The notes: a model not told the origin generated them from the sequence alone. A DNA stretch of 64,000 nucleotides from Nocardioides sp. 1609 (GCF_004522105.1 NZ_SPUJ01000002.1:1-64000); one strand, 5' to 3'. Shown: positions 54,137 through 63,974, numbered from the stretch's first letter. Translations and numbers: made by a program.

Positions 54137-55135
54137 TCAGCCTCCGAGCAAACCTGCCGCCTCGGCCGCCCAGTAGGTGAGCACGATGTCGGCCCCGGCG
54201 CGCCGGATCGACATCAGCGTCTCCAGGATCGCGGCCTCGCGGTCGATCCACCCGTGCGCGGCGGCGGCCTCGACCATCGAGTACTCGCCGGAGATGTTGT
54301 ACGCCGCCACCGGCACGTCGACGGCGTCGCGGACCCGACGCAGCACGTCGAGGTAGGCCAGGGCGGGCTTGACCATGACGATGTCGGCGCCCTCGGCGAT
54401 GTCGAGGAGCGCCTCGCGGACGCCCTCGCGCCCGTTGGCGGGGTCCTGCTGGTAGGTCCGGCGGTCGCCCTGCAGCGAGGAGTCGACGGCCTCGCGGAAC
54501 GGACCGAAGAAGGCGGAGGCGTACTTGGCCGAGTAGGCCAGGACGGCGACGTCGGTGTGGCCGGCGCCGTCGAGGGCGTCGCGGACCACCGCGACCTGGC
54601 CGTCCATCATGCCGCTGGGACCGACCAGGTCGACGCCGGCCGCGGCCTGGGCGCGCGCCATCTCGGCGTACACCTCGAGGGTGGCGTCGTTGTCGACCCG
54701 GCCGTCGGCGGTCAGCACCCCGCAGTGGCCGTGGTCGGTGAACTCGTCGAGGCACAGGTCGGCCATCACCGGCAGCGCGTCACCGACCTCGGCGACGACG
54801 TCGACGATGGCCCGGTTCAGGACGCCGTCAGGGTCGACGGCGCCGGACCCCACGGCGTCCTTGTGCTCGGGAATGCCGAACAGCATGATCCCGGCGAGCC
54901 CGAGCCCGGCCGCCTCCGCGGCCGCCCTCCGCAGGCTGTCGGGCGAGTGCTGGACGACGCCCGGCATCGACGAGATCGGCCGCGGCTCGGTGAGCCCCTC
55001 CCGCACGAAGACCGGCAGCACCAGCTGGCGCGCCTCCAACGACGTCTCCGCCACCGCGCGGCGCAGCGCCGGCGTCGTCCGCAGTCGGCGGGGGCGGATC
55101 GTGGGGCGGCGGACGTGGGGTGCGGCGTCGGTCAT
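54137..55135 (-). CDS. hemB: Delta-aminolevulinic acid dehydratase
   Basis: Porphobilinogen synthase: condenses two 5-aminolevulinate molecules. The 332-residue protein has active-site lysines in [15 protein letters not shown] and [10 protein letters not shown]. The metal-site segment reads [14 protein letters not shown], with Cys-Asp-Cys rather than the three Cys of zinc-type enzymes, suggesting different metal use. ATG at 55135 has AGGA 7 bases upstream; an earlier frame start at 55171 lacks a site. It follows hemD after a 147-base gap with two perfect palindromes. Confidence 0.94.
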   Translation of the reverse strand: MTDAAPHVRRPTIRPRRLRTTPALRRAVAETSLEARQLVLPVFVREGLTEPRPISSMPGVVQHSPDSLRRAAAEAAGLGLAGIMLFGIPEHKDAVGSGAVDPDGVLNRAIVDVVAEVGDALPVMADLCLDEFTDHGHCGVLTADGRVDNDATLEVYAEMARAQAAAGVDLVGPSGMMDGQVAVVRDALDGAGHTDVAVLAYSAKYASAFFGPFREAVDSSLQGDRRTYQQDPANGREGVREALLDIAEGADIVMVKPALAYLDVLRRVRDAVDVPVAAYNISGEYSMVEAAAAHGWIDREAAILETLMSIRRAGADIVLTYWAAEAAGLLGG

Positions 55136-55204
55136 GACTGGATCCTGCTCCCTCGGGCTGTTCGCGGTCACACCGGCCGTCCGGGCGGACTGGGCGGCCT
55201 GTCC

Positions 55205-55242
55205 CTGAACCTGGGGGCCGGGATCCCGGCCCCCAGGTTCAG
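55205..55242. terminator. 38-base perfect palindrome
   Basis: Arm CTGAACCTGGGGGCCGGGA (19 bases) followed directly by its exact complement, in the hemD-hemB gap. With no loop it would form a long hairpin in RNA or a cruciform in DNA. Confidence 0.75.
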
Positions 55243-55243
55243 A

Positions 55244-55265
55244 TTTCCCCGGTCGACCGGGGAAA
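55244..55265. terminator. 22-base perfect palindrome
   Basis: TTTCCCCGGTC and its exact complement, one base from the 38-base palindrome and 17 bases after the hemD stop. Confidence 0.7.
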
Positions 55266-55282
55266 CCCCGCCGCGCCGAACC

Positions 55283-56980
55283 TCACGCCTTCGCGCGGCT
55301 CGACCGTCGCGCGGACGGCTTCCGGTCGGAGGGCTTGGTGACCGGCTCGCCGGCCTCGACCATGGCGGAGCGGCGGGCCCCGCCGAAGTCGGCGAGGGCG
55401 CGGACCAGCTCGTCGACGTCCGGCTTGGGGGCCAGGACGTCGACCCGGAGGCCGTGCTCCTCGGCGGTCTTGGCCGTCGCGGGGCCGATGACGGCGATGA
55501 CGGTGGACGGGTGCGGCTTGCCGGCGATGCCGACCAGGTTGCGCACGGTCGAGGACGACGTGAACACGACCGCGTCGAAGCGACCGGACTTGATCGCGTC
55601 GCGCACCGGCGCCGGGGGCGGGGTGGCCCGCACGGTGCGGTAGGCGGTGACGTCGTCGCACTCCCAGCCGAGGTCGACCAGGCCGGCCACGAGGGTCTCG
55701 GTGGCGATGTCGGCGCGGGGCAGGAAGACCCGGTTGATGGGGTCAAGCACCTCGTCGTACTCGGGCCAGTCGGCGAGCAGGCCGGCGGCCGACTGCTCGC
55801 CCGAGGGCACCAGGTCGGCGCGCAGGCCCCACGCGGCGATCGCGGCGGCGGTCTTGTCGCCGACGGCGGCGATCTTGAGGCCCGAGAAGGCACGGGCGTC
55901 GAGGCCGTACTCCTCGAACTTCTCGCGGACCGCGCGGACGGCGTTGACCGAGGTGAACGCGATCCACTCGTAGCGGCCCTCGACGAGACCGCGCACGGCC
56001 TTGTCCATCTGCAGCGGGTTGCGCGGCGGCTCGACCGAGATCGTCGGCACCTCCTCGGGCACGGCGCCGTAGCCGCGCAGGCCGATGGAGAGCGAGGCGG
56101 CCTGGTCCTTGGTGCGCGGCACCAGCACGCGCCAGCCGAACAGCGGCTTGGTCTCGAACCACGACAGCGTGTCGCGCAGGTCGACGACGTCGCCGACGAC
56201 GGTGATCGCCGGCGGGGACATCCGGGCGGCGCGGGCGTCGGCCGCGATGTGCTCGAGCGTCGAGGCGACGGTCTGCTGCTCGGTGGTGGTGCCGACCCGG
56301 GTCATCGCGACGGGGGTCTGCGGCGAGCGGCCGGCGGCGACGAGCGCCTTGGCGACGTCGGCGATCTGGCCGACGGCCGAGAGCAGCACGAGGGTGCGGT
56401 TGTCGCCGTAGCGGCTCCAGTCGACCTTGTCGCCGCAGGTGACGACGGCGAGCTCGCGGTGGTCCTTGGTGGTCAGCGGGATGCCGGCGTACGCCGGGAC
56501 CGCCGAGACCGACGAGACGCCGGGGACGATCTCGAAGCCGATGCCGGCCTTGGCACAGGCCTGGGCCTCCTCCGGCCCGGAGGCGTACAGGAACGGCTCG
56601 CCGGACAGCAGGCGGACGACCCGCAGGCCGCGCTTGGCCTGCTTGACGACGAGCTTGGCGCGGTTGGCGTGGGTGAGGGGCTGGCCGTCCTCACCGAAAC
56701 CGCCGTCGACCAGCTCGGGCCCGACGGGCTCAGCCGGCTCGACCGGCGCGACGTCGGTGCCGTCGACCGCGTCGGCCGGCTCGACCGGCGTCGGCAGGCC
56801 GAGCAGCGTGCGGACGAGCCCGGCGTGCTCGGGCGTCTCGGTGACGACGACGTCGGCCTGACGGATCAGGTCGACGGCGCGGACCGTCAGCAGGTCGGGA
56901 TCACCGGGGCCGCTGCCGACGAACGACACCCACGAGCGGGCGATCAGGTCGGCAACGGAGGGGGACTTGGCTCGCGTCAT
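55283..56980 (-). CDS. hemD: Uroporphyrinogen-III methyltransferase / synthase fusion
   Basis: Bifunctional 565-residue protein. Residues about 17-270 are a SUMT (CobA-like) methyltransferase ([31 protein letters not shown]); residues about 285-535 are uroporphyrinogen-III synthase ([38 protein letters not shown]). It makes uroporphyrinogen III and may also methylate it toward siroheme or cobalamin. A polar insertion after residue 65 ([19 protein letters not shown]) and a basic tail ([14 protein letters not shown]) are unusual. ATG at 56980 overlaps the hemC stop as ATGA. Confidence 0.92.
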   Translation of the reverse strand: MTRAKSPSVADLIARSWVSFVGSGPGDPDLLTVRAVDLIRQADVVVTETPEHAGLVRTLLGLPTPVEPADAVDGTDVAPVEPAEPVGPELVDGGFGEDGQPLTHANRAKLVVKQAKRGLRVVRLLSGEPFLYASGPEEAQACAKAGIGFEIVPGVSSVSAVPAYAGIPLTTKDHRELAVVTCGDKVDWSRYGDNRTLVLLSAVGQIADVAKALVAAGRSPQTPVAMTRVGTTTEQQTVASTLEHIAADARAARMSPPAITVVGDVVDLRDTLSWFETKPLFGWRVLVPRTKDQAASLSIGLRGYGAVPEEVPTISVEPPRNPLQMDKAVRGLVEGRYEWIAFTSVNAVRAVREKFEEYGLDARAFSGLKIAAVGDKTAAAIAAWGLRADLVPSGEQSAAGLLADWPEYDEVLDPINRVFLPRADIATETLVAGLVDLGWECDDVTAYRTVRATPPPAPVRDAIKSGRFDAVVFTSSSTVRNLVGIAGKPHPSTVIAVIGPATAKTAEEHGLRVDVLAPKPDVDELVRALADFGGARRSAMVEAGEPVTKPSDRKPSARRSSRAKA

Positions 56981-57999
56981 GGGTTCTGCACCTCTGCAAC
57001 TGGGTTTTCCTGGGACGACGGCGGCTGCTGCGCCGCAGCCCTGCCGTCCGCTGTGGCTGGTCTCGCAGCTGATGGGTTCAGCTGTCCTGCTCCGTCGGCG
57101 AGCATCTCGCTCGCCAGCCGGTTTCCGACGCCCGCGGCGTCGGCCGGGTCACCCGCTGCGGACTTCCGCACCGAGAGCGACCCGTCGGGTGAGAGCGCCA
57201 CGGCCCTCACCCAGAGCTCATCTCCGTCGTCACCCTCGACGACCAGGGCCAGCGCCCCGATGGGCGCCGAGCAGCCGCCCTCGAGGGTGGCCAGCAACGC
57301 CCGCTCGGCCTCGACCGCCGCCCGCGAGGCCGCGTCGTCGAGACGGGCCAGCTCCAGCGCCAGGGGGTCGCCGTCGCGGCACTCCACCGCGAGCGCACCC
57401 TGGCCGGGGGCGGGAAGCATCTGCAAGGGGTCCAGCACCTCCGTGACGTCGGCCAGCCGGTCGATCCGGGCCAGACCGGCGCGGGCGAGGACGACGCCGT
57501 CGAGCTCACCGTCGAGCACCTTGCCGATCCTGGTGTCGACGTTCCCACGGACGCCGACGACGTCCAAACCGAGACCGAGGGCGTGCAGCTGTGCGGCGCG
57601 GCGCGGCGAGCCGGTGCCGACCCGACTGCCGGCGGGGAGCTCGCCGAGGGTCAGCCCGTCGCGGGCGACGACGGCGTCACGCGGGTCCTCGCGCACCGGG
57701 ATCGCGGCCAGCGTGATGCCGGGCGCCGGCTGCGTGGGGAGGTCCTTGAGGGAGTGGACGGCGACGTCGACCCGGCCGTCGACCAGCGCCTCGCGCAGCG
57801 CGCCGACGAAGACGCCGGTGACCGAGGAGCCGACCAGCGGGGTGCCCGCGGCCTGGCTGCGGTCGCCGTCGGTGGTGATCTCGACCAGCTCGACCTCGTG
57901 GCCGAGGTGCTCGCGGATCAGGTCGGCGACGTGCCCGGCCTGGGTGGTGGCCAGGAGGCTGCGACGGGTGCCGACGCGGACCGCGGTGGCGGACGTCAT
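56977..57999 (-). CDS. hemC: Porphobilinogen deaminase (hydroxymethylbilane synthase)
   Basis: Polymerises four porphobilinogens into hydroxymethylbilane. The 340-residue protein has [15 protein letters not shown] at the N-terminus, [20 protein letters not shown] and the cofactor-attaching Cys in [14 protein letters not shown] at 57999 overlaps the hemA stop (ATGA). A C-terminal tail of about 35 residues is rich in Ala, Pro and Gln. Middle gene of rex-hemA-hemC-hemD. Confidence 0.95.
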   Translation of the reverse strand: MTSATAVRVGTRRSLLATTQAGHVADLIREHLGHEVELVEITTDGDRSQAAGTPLVGSSVTGVFVGALREALVDGRVDVAVHSLKDLPTQPAPGITLAAIPVREDPRDAVVARDGLTLGELPAGSRVGTGSPRRAAQLHALGLGLDVVGVRGNVDTRIGKVLDGELDGVVLARAGLARIDRLADVTEVLDPLQMLPAPGQGALAVECRDGDPLALELARLDDAASRAAVEAERALLATLEGGCSAPIGALALVVEGDDGDELWVRAVALSPDGSLSVRKSAAGDPADAAGVGNRLASEMLADGAGQLNPSAARPATADGRAAAQQPPSSQENPVAEVQNP

Positions 58000-59375
58000 G
58001 GCGTGCCCCCCTCGGCGTCGGAGTCCCCGCGGCGCTGCTCGTCGGCGGAGCGGGACGAGGTGGACGAGGAAGGGCGGGGGGTGGCGTTGACGTCGGGACG
58101 GGTGACGGCGTCGACCGCCTCCGGGTCGAGCGCGAACAGCTCGGCGAGCGCGCGCTCGTAGGACACCGCGCCCTGCTCGTTGGCGAGCTCGCGGACCCGG
58201 ACGGTCGGCTCGTGCAGCAGCTTGTCGGCGACGCGGCGCACCGTGTGGCGGATCTCGGCGCGCGAGGCGTCGTCGAGCCGGGGCAGGCGCGCCTCGAGCC
58301 GGGTCATCTCGGCGTCGACGACCGCGGTGGCCATCGAGCGGAGCGCGACGACGGTCGGGGTGACGCTGGACTGGCGCCGTGCGGTGAGGAAGGCGTCGAC
58401 CTCCTCGCCGACGACGCGGCGGACCTCGACGACCTCGCGTCCGGCGTCGGTGTCGGCGAGGGTCTCGGCCAGCTCGGCCAGCCCGATGAGGGTCACCCCG
58501 GGCAGGTCGGCGACGCTCGGCTCGACGTCGTGGGGCAGTGCGAGGTCGATGACGGCCACGGGGGCCGAGTCGGCGTCGCGCACCCGGTCGACCATGTCGC
58601 GGGTGACGAGGATGCCGGTGGCGCCGGTGCAGGTGATGACGACGTCGGCGCCGGCCAGCGCGGCCGGCAGGTCGGCCAGGGCGACCGGGACGGCGGCGTA
58701 CTCGAGGGCCAGGCGCGAGGCCCGGTCGGCGGAGCGGTTGACGACGCTGACGCGGGTGGCGCCGAGGCGGGTCACGGTCGCGGTGGCGAGGCCGGCCATC
58801 GCACCGGCGCCGACGACGACGACCGTGCGGCCCGCGACCGGGCCGACGGCGAGCTCGGCCCGGTCGAGCGCGGCGCTGACCAACGAGGGGGCGACGCGGT
58901 CGATGCCGGTCTCGGCGCGGGTGCGCTTGCCGACGCGCAGCGCCTGCTGGAACAGCGAGTTGAGGGCGGGTCCGACGGTGCCGACCTCCTGGCCGAGCCG
59001 GAGCGCGGCCCGGGTCTGACCCAGGATCTGGCCCTCGCCGACGGCCATCGAGTCAAGGCCGGCCGCGACCTGGAACAGGTGGGCCACCGCGCCGTCGTCG
59101 TAGTGCACGTAGAGGTGCTGGAGCATCGCCTCGGCGGTCTCGCCGGCGCGCTCGACGAGGAGCCGGGAGAGCGACTCGACGCTGCCGTGGAAGCGGTCGA
59201 CGTCGGCGTAGATCTCGACCCGGTTGCACGTGGAGACGACCGTGGCCTCGGTGACGTGTGCGCAGGACGCGACGTCGGTGACGAGCTTGTGGACGCCGTC
59301 GGTGTCGAGCGCGACCCGCTCGAGGACCGAGACGGGTGCGCTGTTGTGGGAGATGCCGACGACCAGGACGCTCAC
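57996..59375 (-). CDS. hemA: Glutamyl-tRNA reductase
   Basis: First enzyme of the C5 heme pathway: NADPH-dependent reduction of glutamyl-tRNA. The 459-residue protein carries the catalytic Cys50 in [19 protein letters not shown], and the NADPH-binding [12 protein letters not shown]. The C-terminal 50 residues are Ser/Asp-rich and disordered. GTG at 59375 has GAGGAG 6 bases upstream and follows rex by 10 bases, so it is expressed from the rex promoter and, through Rex, probably responds to NADH/NAD+. Confidence 0.95.
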   Translation of the reverse strand: MSVLVVGISHNSAPVSVLERVALDTDGVHKLVTDVASCAHVTEATVVSTCNRVEIYADVDRFHGSVESLSRLLVERAGETAEAMLQHLYVHYDDGAVAHLFQVAAGLDSMAVGEGQILGQTRAALRLGQEVGTVGPALNSLFQQALRVGKRTRAETGIDRVAPSLVSAALDRAELAVGPVAGRTVVVVGAGAMAGLATATVTRLGATRVSVVNRSADRASRLALEYAAVPVALADLPAALAGADVVITCTGATGILVTRDMVDRVRDADSAPVAVIDLALPHDVEPSVADLPGVTLIGLAELAETLADTDAGREVVEVRRVVGEEVDAFLTARRQSSVTPTVVALRSMATAVVDAEMTRLEARLPRLDDASRAEIRHTVRRVADKLLHEPTVRVRELANEQGAVSYERALAELFALDPEAVDAVTRPDVNATPRPSSSTSSRSADEQRRGDSDAEGGTP

Positions 59376-59385
59376 AGGACACTCC

Positions 59386-60057
59386 TCATGACAGCTGGGC
59401 CTTCCGCTGCTCGTGGTAGGCGAGAATCTGCAGCTCGATCGACAGGTCGACCTTGCGGACGTCGACGCCGTCGGGCACCGAGATCACCGACGGGGCGAAG
59501 TTCAGGATGCTGGTGATGCCGCAGGCGACCATCCGGTCGGCGACGTCCTGGGCGGCGGCGGCAGGCGCGGCGATCACGCCGATCGCGACGCCGTGGGTGC
59601 TGACGATCTCCTCGAGGTCGTCGAAGGCACGGACGTCGACGCCGGCGACGACCTCACCGTGGCGGGAGTGGTCGGCGTCGAGCAGCGCGACGACGCGGAA
59701 GCCGCGGCTGCGGAAGCCGGAGTAGTTGGCCAGCGCGTGACCGAGGTTGCCGATCCCGACGATCACCACGGGCCAGTCCTGGGTCACGCCGATCTCGCGC
59801 GCGATCTGGTAGCGCAGGTAGTCGACGTCGTAGCCGACGCCGCGGGTGCCGTAGCTGCCGAGGTAGGAGAGGTCCTTGCGGAGCTTGGCGGAGTTGACCC
59901 CCGCGGCGGTCGCGAGCTCCTCGCTGGAGCAGGTGCGGGTGCCGGCCTCGGCGAGGGTGTTGAGGGCTCGCAGGTAGACGGGCAGGCGGGCGACGGTCGC
60001 CTCCGGGATGTCCCGGACGCTCTCGCCCAACGTTCTGCTGGGTGTCCGTGCGGTCAC
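59386..60057 (-). CDS. rex: Redox-sensing transcriptional repressor Rex
   Basis: DNA-binding sensor of the NADH/NAD+ ratio, 223 residues. An N-terminal winged helix (about 15-85, with LRKDLSYLGSYGTRGVGYDV) is followed by a Rossmann domain with GIGNLG at 101-106. NADH releases it from DNA. It should repress its own heme operon and possibly nuo. I chose GTG at 60057 because GGAGA lies 8 bases upstream; the frame runs to 60144 but that part covers the operator. First gene of rex-hemA-hemC-hemD. Confidence 0.95.
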   Translation of the reverse strand: MTARTPSRTLGESVRDIPEATVARLPVYLRALNTLAEAGTRTCSSEELATAAGVNSAKLRKDLSYLGSYGTRGVGYDVDYLRYQIAREIGVTQDWPVVIVGIGNLGHALANYSGFRSRGFRVVALLDADHSRHGEVVAGVDVRAFDDLEEIVSTHGVAIGVIAAPAAAAQDVADRMVACGITSILNFAPSVISVPDGVDVRKVDLSIELQILAYHEQRKAQLS

Positions 60058-60115
60058 TGCTCTTCTCTCCAGCCGACACCCGGGGAGGGACCTCTGAGAG
60101 GGGGTCGACGCGTTC

Positions 60116-60145
60116 ACTGTAAGAGTTTGTGAACGGGGGCACAAA
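60116..60145 (-). promoter_or_regulatory. rex promoter with overlapping Rex operator
   Basis: On the minus strand, -35 TTGTGC (60144-60139) and -10 TACAGT (60121-60116) are 17 bases apart. The palindrome TTTGTG-AACGGGGG-CACAAA (60126-60145) overlaps the -35 and spacer, with perfect 6-base arms and the 8-base spacing of Rex sites. This is a classic autorepression layout. Confidence 0.8.
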
Positions 60146-60224
60146 ACGAGCGGGACCCGCCACTAGCACAGGTGAGAAGTCGCACACCGACAGGGGGTGG
60201 ACAGCCACCGCGCCGGCCGCTGCG

Positions 60225-60476
60225 TCACCGCAGCGCGGCGCGCAGCCTGGCCTCGTCGACCCGCCAGAAGTCGTGCTGGCGACCGTCGACGAACGTCACC
60301 GGGACCTCGTCGGTGAAGCGGCGCTGCATCTCGGGGTCGTCGTCGACGAGGACGACGTCGTACCGCTCGCCGAGGTCGGCGCACACCCGGGCGACGACCT
60401 CCTCGGCGACCTCGCACAGGTGGCACCCGGCGCGGGAGTAGAAGGTGACGCGGGCCGGTCGGCTCGTCGGGTCCAC
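60225..60476 (-). CDS. Glutaredoxin-like thiol protein
   Basis: An 83-residue thioredoxin-fold protein of the DUF836/glutaredoxin type with the active-site motif AGCHLC (about residues 16-21) and EVPVTFVDG as the cis-Pro turn. Cytoplasmic. GTG at 60476 lies 9 bases after the upstream ligase stop, so they are cotranscribed. Not part of the rex operon, which has its own promoter. Confidence 0.85.
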   Translation of the reverse strand: MDPTSRPARVTFYSRAGCHLCEVAEEVVARVCADLGERYDVVLVDDDPEMQRRFTDEVPVTFVDGRQHDFWRVDEARLRAALR

Positions 60477-60485
60477 GGCCGGCGC

Positions 60486-62126
60486 CTAATCGATCAGCCC
60501 GGCGGCACGCCGGCGCTCGTAGCCGCGCAGGCGGCCCTTCTGGACCTTGCCGGTCACCCCGACCGGCAGCTCGTCGACGACCTCGACCCGGCTGGGCACC
60601 TTGAACCGGGCCAGGCCGCTCTCGCACGCCGCCCGGACGGCGTCCTCGACCGCGCCGCGGTCGGCGGGATCGGTGCCGCGGGCGACGACGTAGGCGACGA
60701 CCGCCTCGCCGGTGACGTCGTCGGCGACGCCGATCACGGCCACCTCGGTGACGCCCTCGACGGCCGAGACGACCCGCTCGACCTCGACCGGGTAGACGTT
60801 GAACCCGGAGACGATCACCAGCTCCTTGACGCGGTCGACCAGGAAGACGTCACCGTGCGGGTCGACGAAGCCGACGTCGCCGGTGGACCACCAGCCGTCG
60901 GCGTCGGGCCCGTCCGCGCCGTCGGGCCAGTAGCCGCTGAACAGGTTGTCGCCGCGGAGCCGGATCTCGCCCGGGTCCTCGCCCTCGACCGGGCGCCCGT
61001 CCTCGTCGACGAGGCGCAGGTCGATGCCGCCGAGCGGGGCGCCGACCGAGCCGGCGGGCGGGTCCTGGGAGACGAGGGTGCTGGTGACCACGGGCGCGGC
61101 CTCGGTGAGGCCGTAGCCCTGGTGCACCGCGATCCCGGTGCGGGCAGCGAACTCCGCGACCACCTCGGGGGCGACCGGCGCGGACCCGGACAGGACGAGC
61201 CGGACGGGACCGAGGCGGCCGGCCAGGTCGACGTCCTTCCAGTAGGCGAAGACCGGCGGCGCGACCGGGACGACGCTGCACGCCTCGTCGTCGATCAGGT
61301 CGAGGGTGCCCTGGGGGTCGAAGCGCTCGGCCAGCACGAGCTTGGCCCGCTGGCGCAGCACCGATCCGAGGACGGCGTTCAGGCCGTAGACGTGGAACAG
61401 CGGCAGCACGCCCAGCACGACGTCGTCGCCGTGGATCATCGGCGGCTCGACCGCGGCCACCTGGTCGATGTTGGCGCTCAGCGCCCGGTGGCTGAGCATC
61501 GCACCGCGGGGCAGCCCGGTCGTGCCGCTGGTGTAGAGGAGCGCCGCGATCCGCTCGGGGTCCAGGAGCGGCAGCGCCGGGCGGGCCTCGGCGGCACGGA
61601 GGTCGTCGTACGACGTCTCGCCGGCCTCCGGCGCGGCACCGGCGAGGACGACGCGGGGTCGGACGAGGCGCTCGCGGACCGCCGCCGGGACGTCGCCGTC
61701 GAGCGGGGTGGGCCGCCCGGCCAGGGCGTCGTCGAGCATCGCGACGGCCGCGCGCACCGTGCCGGCGGTGTCGGCGTCCGCCACGATCATCCGCGCACCG
61801 CAGTCGGCGACGACCCGGGCGACCTCGCGCGCCGTCGAGCCCGGGTTGAGGGGGACCGCGACCGTCTGCGCACGGAGGACGCCGAGGTAGGTCGTGACGA
61901 ACTCGATCCGGTTGCCGGTCATCACGACGATCCGGTAGCCGGCCAGGACGCCGGCGGCGGCCAGCCCGGTCGCGACCCGGCCCACCTCGTCGTCCAGCGC
62001 CGACCAGGTGAGGCTGCGCCCGCCGGCCTCCACGATCGCCAGCTTGTCGGGGTTCTCGGCCGCCGCGACGGAGACCAGCGCCGCCGGGCCCGCGTGCGTG
62101 CTGGCGGTCGGGGCGGGGATCGGCAT
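60486..62126 (-). CDS. AMP-dependent acyl-CoA synthetase/ligase
   Basis: Adenylate-forming ligase of the fatty-acyl-CoA synthetase type, 546 residues. The P-loop YTSGTTGLPRGAMLS, core GYGLTEAAPV, GWWSTGDVGFVD and the C-terminal catalytic Lys in TGKVQKGRL are present. Substrate not determined; a medium or long-chain fatty acid is likely. ATG at 62126 has TACACT 7 bases upstream; an in-frame start at 62168 has no support. Divergent from the HAD gene. Confidence 0.87.
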   Translation of the reverse strand: MPIPAPTASTHAGPAALVSVAAAENPDKLAIVEAGGRSLTWSALDDEVGRVATGLAAAGVLAGYRIVVMTGNRIEFVTTYLGVLRAQTVAVPLNPGSTAREVARVVADCGARMIVADADTAGTVRAAVAMLDDALAGRPTPLDGDVPAAVRERLVRPRVVLAGAAPEAGETSYDDLRAAEARPALPLLDPERIAALLYTSGTTGLPRGAMLSHRALSANIDQVAAVEPPMIHGDDVVLGVLPLFHVYGLNAVLGSVLRQRAKLVLAERFDPQGTLDLIDDEACSVVPVAPPVFAYWKDVDLAGRLGPVRLVLSGSAPVAPEVVAEFAARTGIAVHQGYGLTEAAPVVTSTLVSQDPPAGSVGAPLGGIDLRLVDEDGRPVEGEDPGEIRLRGDNLFSGYWPDGADGPDADGWWSTGDVGFVDPHGDVFLVDRVKELVIVSGFNVYPVEVERVVSAVEGVTEVAVIGVADDVTGEAVVAYVVARGTDPADRGAVEDAVRAACESGLARFKVPSRVEVVDELPVGVTGKVQKGRLRGYERRRAAGLID

Positions 62127-62133
62127 GCGAGGC

Positions 62134-62139
62134 AGTGTA
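62134..62139 (-). promoter_or_regulatory. Leaderless-type -10 of the ligase gene
   Basis: TACACT on the minus strand, 7 bases before the ATG at 62126. Confidence 0.5.
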
Positions 62140-62188
62140 GGCATGAACGGCGTCGTCCGACGGGCCATCGGGGAAGGGTTCCTGGTTC

Positions 62189-62194
62189 TACAGT
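62189..62194 (+). promoter_or_regulatory. Leaderless-type -10 of the HAD gene
   Basis: TACAGT lies 6 bases before the ATG at 62201, directly before an alternative GTG (62195) that would sit too close to the -10. Confidence 0.5.
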
Positions 62195-62200
62195 GTGCCC

Positions 62201-63082
62201 ATGCCTCCCTCGGACAAGCAGCGCCGGCCGCCGAACCTGCGGCAGCGCTCCACGCTGGCCGGCGAGGCGGCAGCGGCGTCCGCCGAGGTGGAGACGGCGC
62301 TCGACCACCCCGTCGACCCGACGGCGGCGGCGTTCTTCGACGTCGACAACACCGTGATGCAGGGCGCCAGCATCTTCCACCTCGCGCGGGGGCTGCACCG
62401 GCGCGAGTTCTTCACGACGCGCGACATCCTCTCGGCGGCCTGGAAGCAGGCCTACTTCCGGGTGGTCGGCGTCGAGGACCCCGACCACATCGCCGAGACC
62501 CGCAACTCCGCGCTCAGCTTCATCGCCGGGCACACCGTCACCGAGCTCGAGGAGCTGAGCGAGGAGATCTTCGACGAGGCGATGGCGCACCGGATCTGGC
62601 CCGGCACCCGCGCCCTGGCCCAGCTCCACCTCGACCAGGGCCAGCGGGTCTGGCTGGTGACGGCGGCGCCGATCGAGATCGCCCGGATCATCGCCCGCCG
62701 GCTGGGTCTCACCGGCGCGATGGGCACCGTGGCCGAGCACGTCGACGGCGTCTACACCGGGCGGCTGGTCGGCGACATGCTGCACGGACCGGGCAAGGCG
62801 GAGGCGATCAAGGCCCTGGCGGTCCGGGAGGGCCTCGACCTGGCTCGCTGCTCGGCGTACTCCGACTCGGCCAACGACCTGCCGATGCTCGGCCTCGTCG
62901 GCAACCCCGTCGCCATCAACCCCGACGCCCGGCTGCGCGCCCACGCCAAGGAGGAGGGCTGGCGGGTCCGTGACTACCGCACCGGGCGCAAGGCCGCCCG
63001 CGCCGGCCTGGTGGTCGGGGTCGCGGCCGGCGCGGTGTCGGGCACGGTCGCGGCCGGGGTGGCCCTGCGGAAGCGTCGCTGA
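62201..63082 (+). CDS. HAD-IB family phosphatase with C-terminal membrane segment
   Basis: A 293-residue HAD phosphatase of the SerB/CicA-like subfamily. Motif I FFDVDNTVMQG (about 45-55), motif II in VTAAPIEIA, the conserved Lys in GKAEAIKAL and motif III YSDSANDLPML are visible. A hydrophobic Ala/Gly/Val segment close to the C-terminus (LVVGVAAGAVSGTVAAGVALRKRR) could be a membrane anchor. Substrate unknown; phosphoserine and lysophosphatidate phosphatase activities are known in relatives. Confidence 0.85.
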   Translation: MPPSDKQRRPPNLRQRSTLAGEAAAASAEVETALDHPVDPTAAAFFDVDNTVMQGASIFHLARGLHRREFFTTRDILSAAWKQAYFRVVGVEDPDHIAETRNSALSFIAGHTVTELEELSEEIFDEAMAHRIWPGTRALAQLHLDQGQRVWLVTAAPIEIARIIARRLGLTGAMGTVAEHVDGVYTGRLVGDMLHGPGKAEAIKALAVREGLDLARCSAYSDSANDLPMLGLVGNPVAINPDARLRAHAKEEGWRVRDYRTGRKAARAGLVVGVAAGAVSGTVAAGVALRKRR

Positions 63083-63182
63083 CCAACCTACTGGTCAGTA
63101 ACCAACACCTGTTCACCGCCACGAACCTGATCTACCATCACCGGAGGGCTCGGGGAGGGCCCGGTACGGGAGGGCGCACGAG
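63083..63182 (+). promoter_or_regulatory. Upstream region of the sigma-factor gene
   Basis: A 100-base gap. CTGACC-AACCTACT-GGTCAG (63079-63098) overlaps the HAD stop and could be a weak terminator or operator. TACCAT (63131-63136) is a possible -10 and GGGAGGG lies 9 bases before the ATG at 63183. Confidence 0.4.
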
Positions 63183-63974
63183 ATGCCTCTGGAGGAGCGG
63201 GATGTCGCGCACGGCCTGGAGGCCCTGCGCCGGGCGGTCGCGCGCCTGCTCCCTGCATCGGACGCCGTCCTGGTGCCCCTGGGTCCCGCCGGCCCGGCAC
63301 CGCGGACCCGCACCGGCGACCGCGCCGGCGTCCTGCTGGCGGAGGCGCTCGTCCCGGCCGGCGGGGCCGGCGGCTTCGGTGACGCCGACCGCGCGTCGTC
63401 CTCGGAGGAGTCGGAGGCCGACCGCACCCGCCTGATCGCCCTCGTCGAGCTCGCCCGCACCGGCGACGCCGACGCGTTCGGGCAGCTCTTCGACCACTAC
63501 CAGCCCTCGGTCTACCGCTTCCTCTTCTACCGCACCCGCTCGGTGCCGCTGGCCGAGGACCTCACCTCGGAGACCTTCTTCCGCGCGCTGCGCAACATGA
63601 CGAGCTTCCGCTGGCAGGGCAAGGACTTCGGCGCGTGGCTGATGACCATCGCCCGCAACCTCGCCCACGACCACTTCAAGGCCGGCCGGACCCGCCTCGA
63701 GCTGAGCACCGAGGACATGGGCGCCCACGACGACGCCACCGACGACAGCCCCGAGGACCAGGTGCTCGCGGGGCTGACCAACGACCTGCTGCTCGAGGCG
63801 CTCACGAAGCTGCCCGACGAGCAGCGCGACTGCCTGGTGATGCGGTTCCTGCAGGGCATGAGCATCGCCGAGACCGCGACGGTGCTCGGCAGGAGCGACG
63901 GGGCGGTCAAGCAGCTGCAGCTGCGCGGCGTGCGCAACCTGGCCAAGCTGATGCCCGAGGGGATGCGGGACTGA
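63183..63974 (+). CDS. BldN-like ECF sigma factor
   Basis: RNA polymerase sigma factor of the ECF class, 263 residues. Region 2 begins near residue 83 (LVELARTGDADAFGQLFDHYQPSVYRF, with LAEDLTSETFFRAL) and region 4 lies at about 210-255 (LPDEQRDCLVMRFLQGMSIAETATVLGRSDGAVKQL). The 80-odd residues before region 2 are an extension rich in Ala, Gly and Pro. Streptomyces BldN also carries an N-terminal extension of about 86 residues that is removed, and lies near rex-hemACD. The downstream gene overlaps by one base and is a candidate anti-sigma factor. Confidence 0.85.
   Translation: MPLEERDVAHGLEALRRAVARLLPASDAVLVPLGPAGPAPRTRTGDRAGVLLAEALVPAGGAGGFGDADRASSSEESEADRTRLIALVELARTGDADAFGQLFDHYQPSVYRFLFYRTRSVPLAEDLTSETFFRALRNMTSFRWQGKDFGAWLMTIARNLAHDHFKAGRTRLELSTEDMGAHDDATDDSPEDQVLAGLTNDLLLEALTKLPDEQRDCLVMRFLQGMSIAETATVLGRSDGAVKQLQLRGVRNLAKLMPEGMRD

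Noticed and set aside
54254..58090. 1278-codon open frame on the plus strand
   Set aside because: It runs antisense to hemB, hemD and hemC, which have clear family motifs, and its product is low-complexity. High GC creates such shadow frames.
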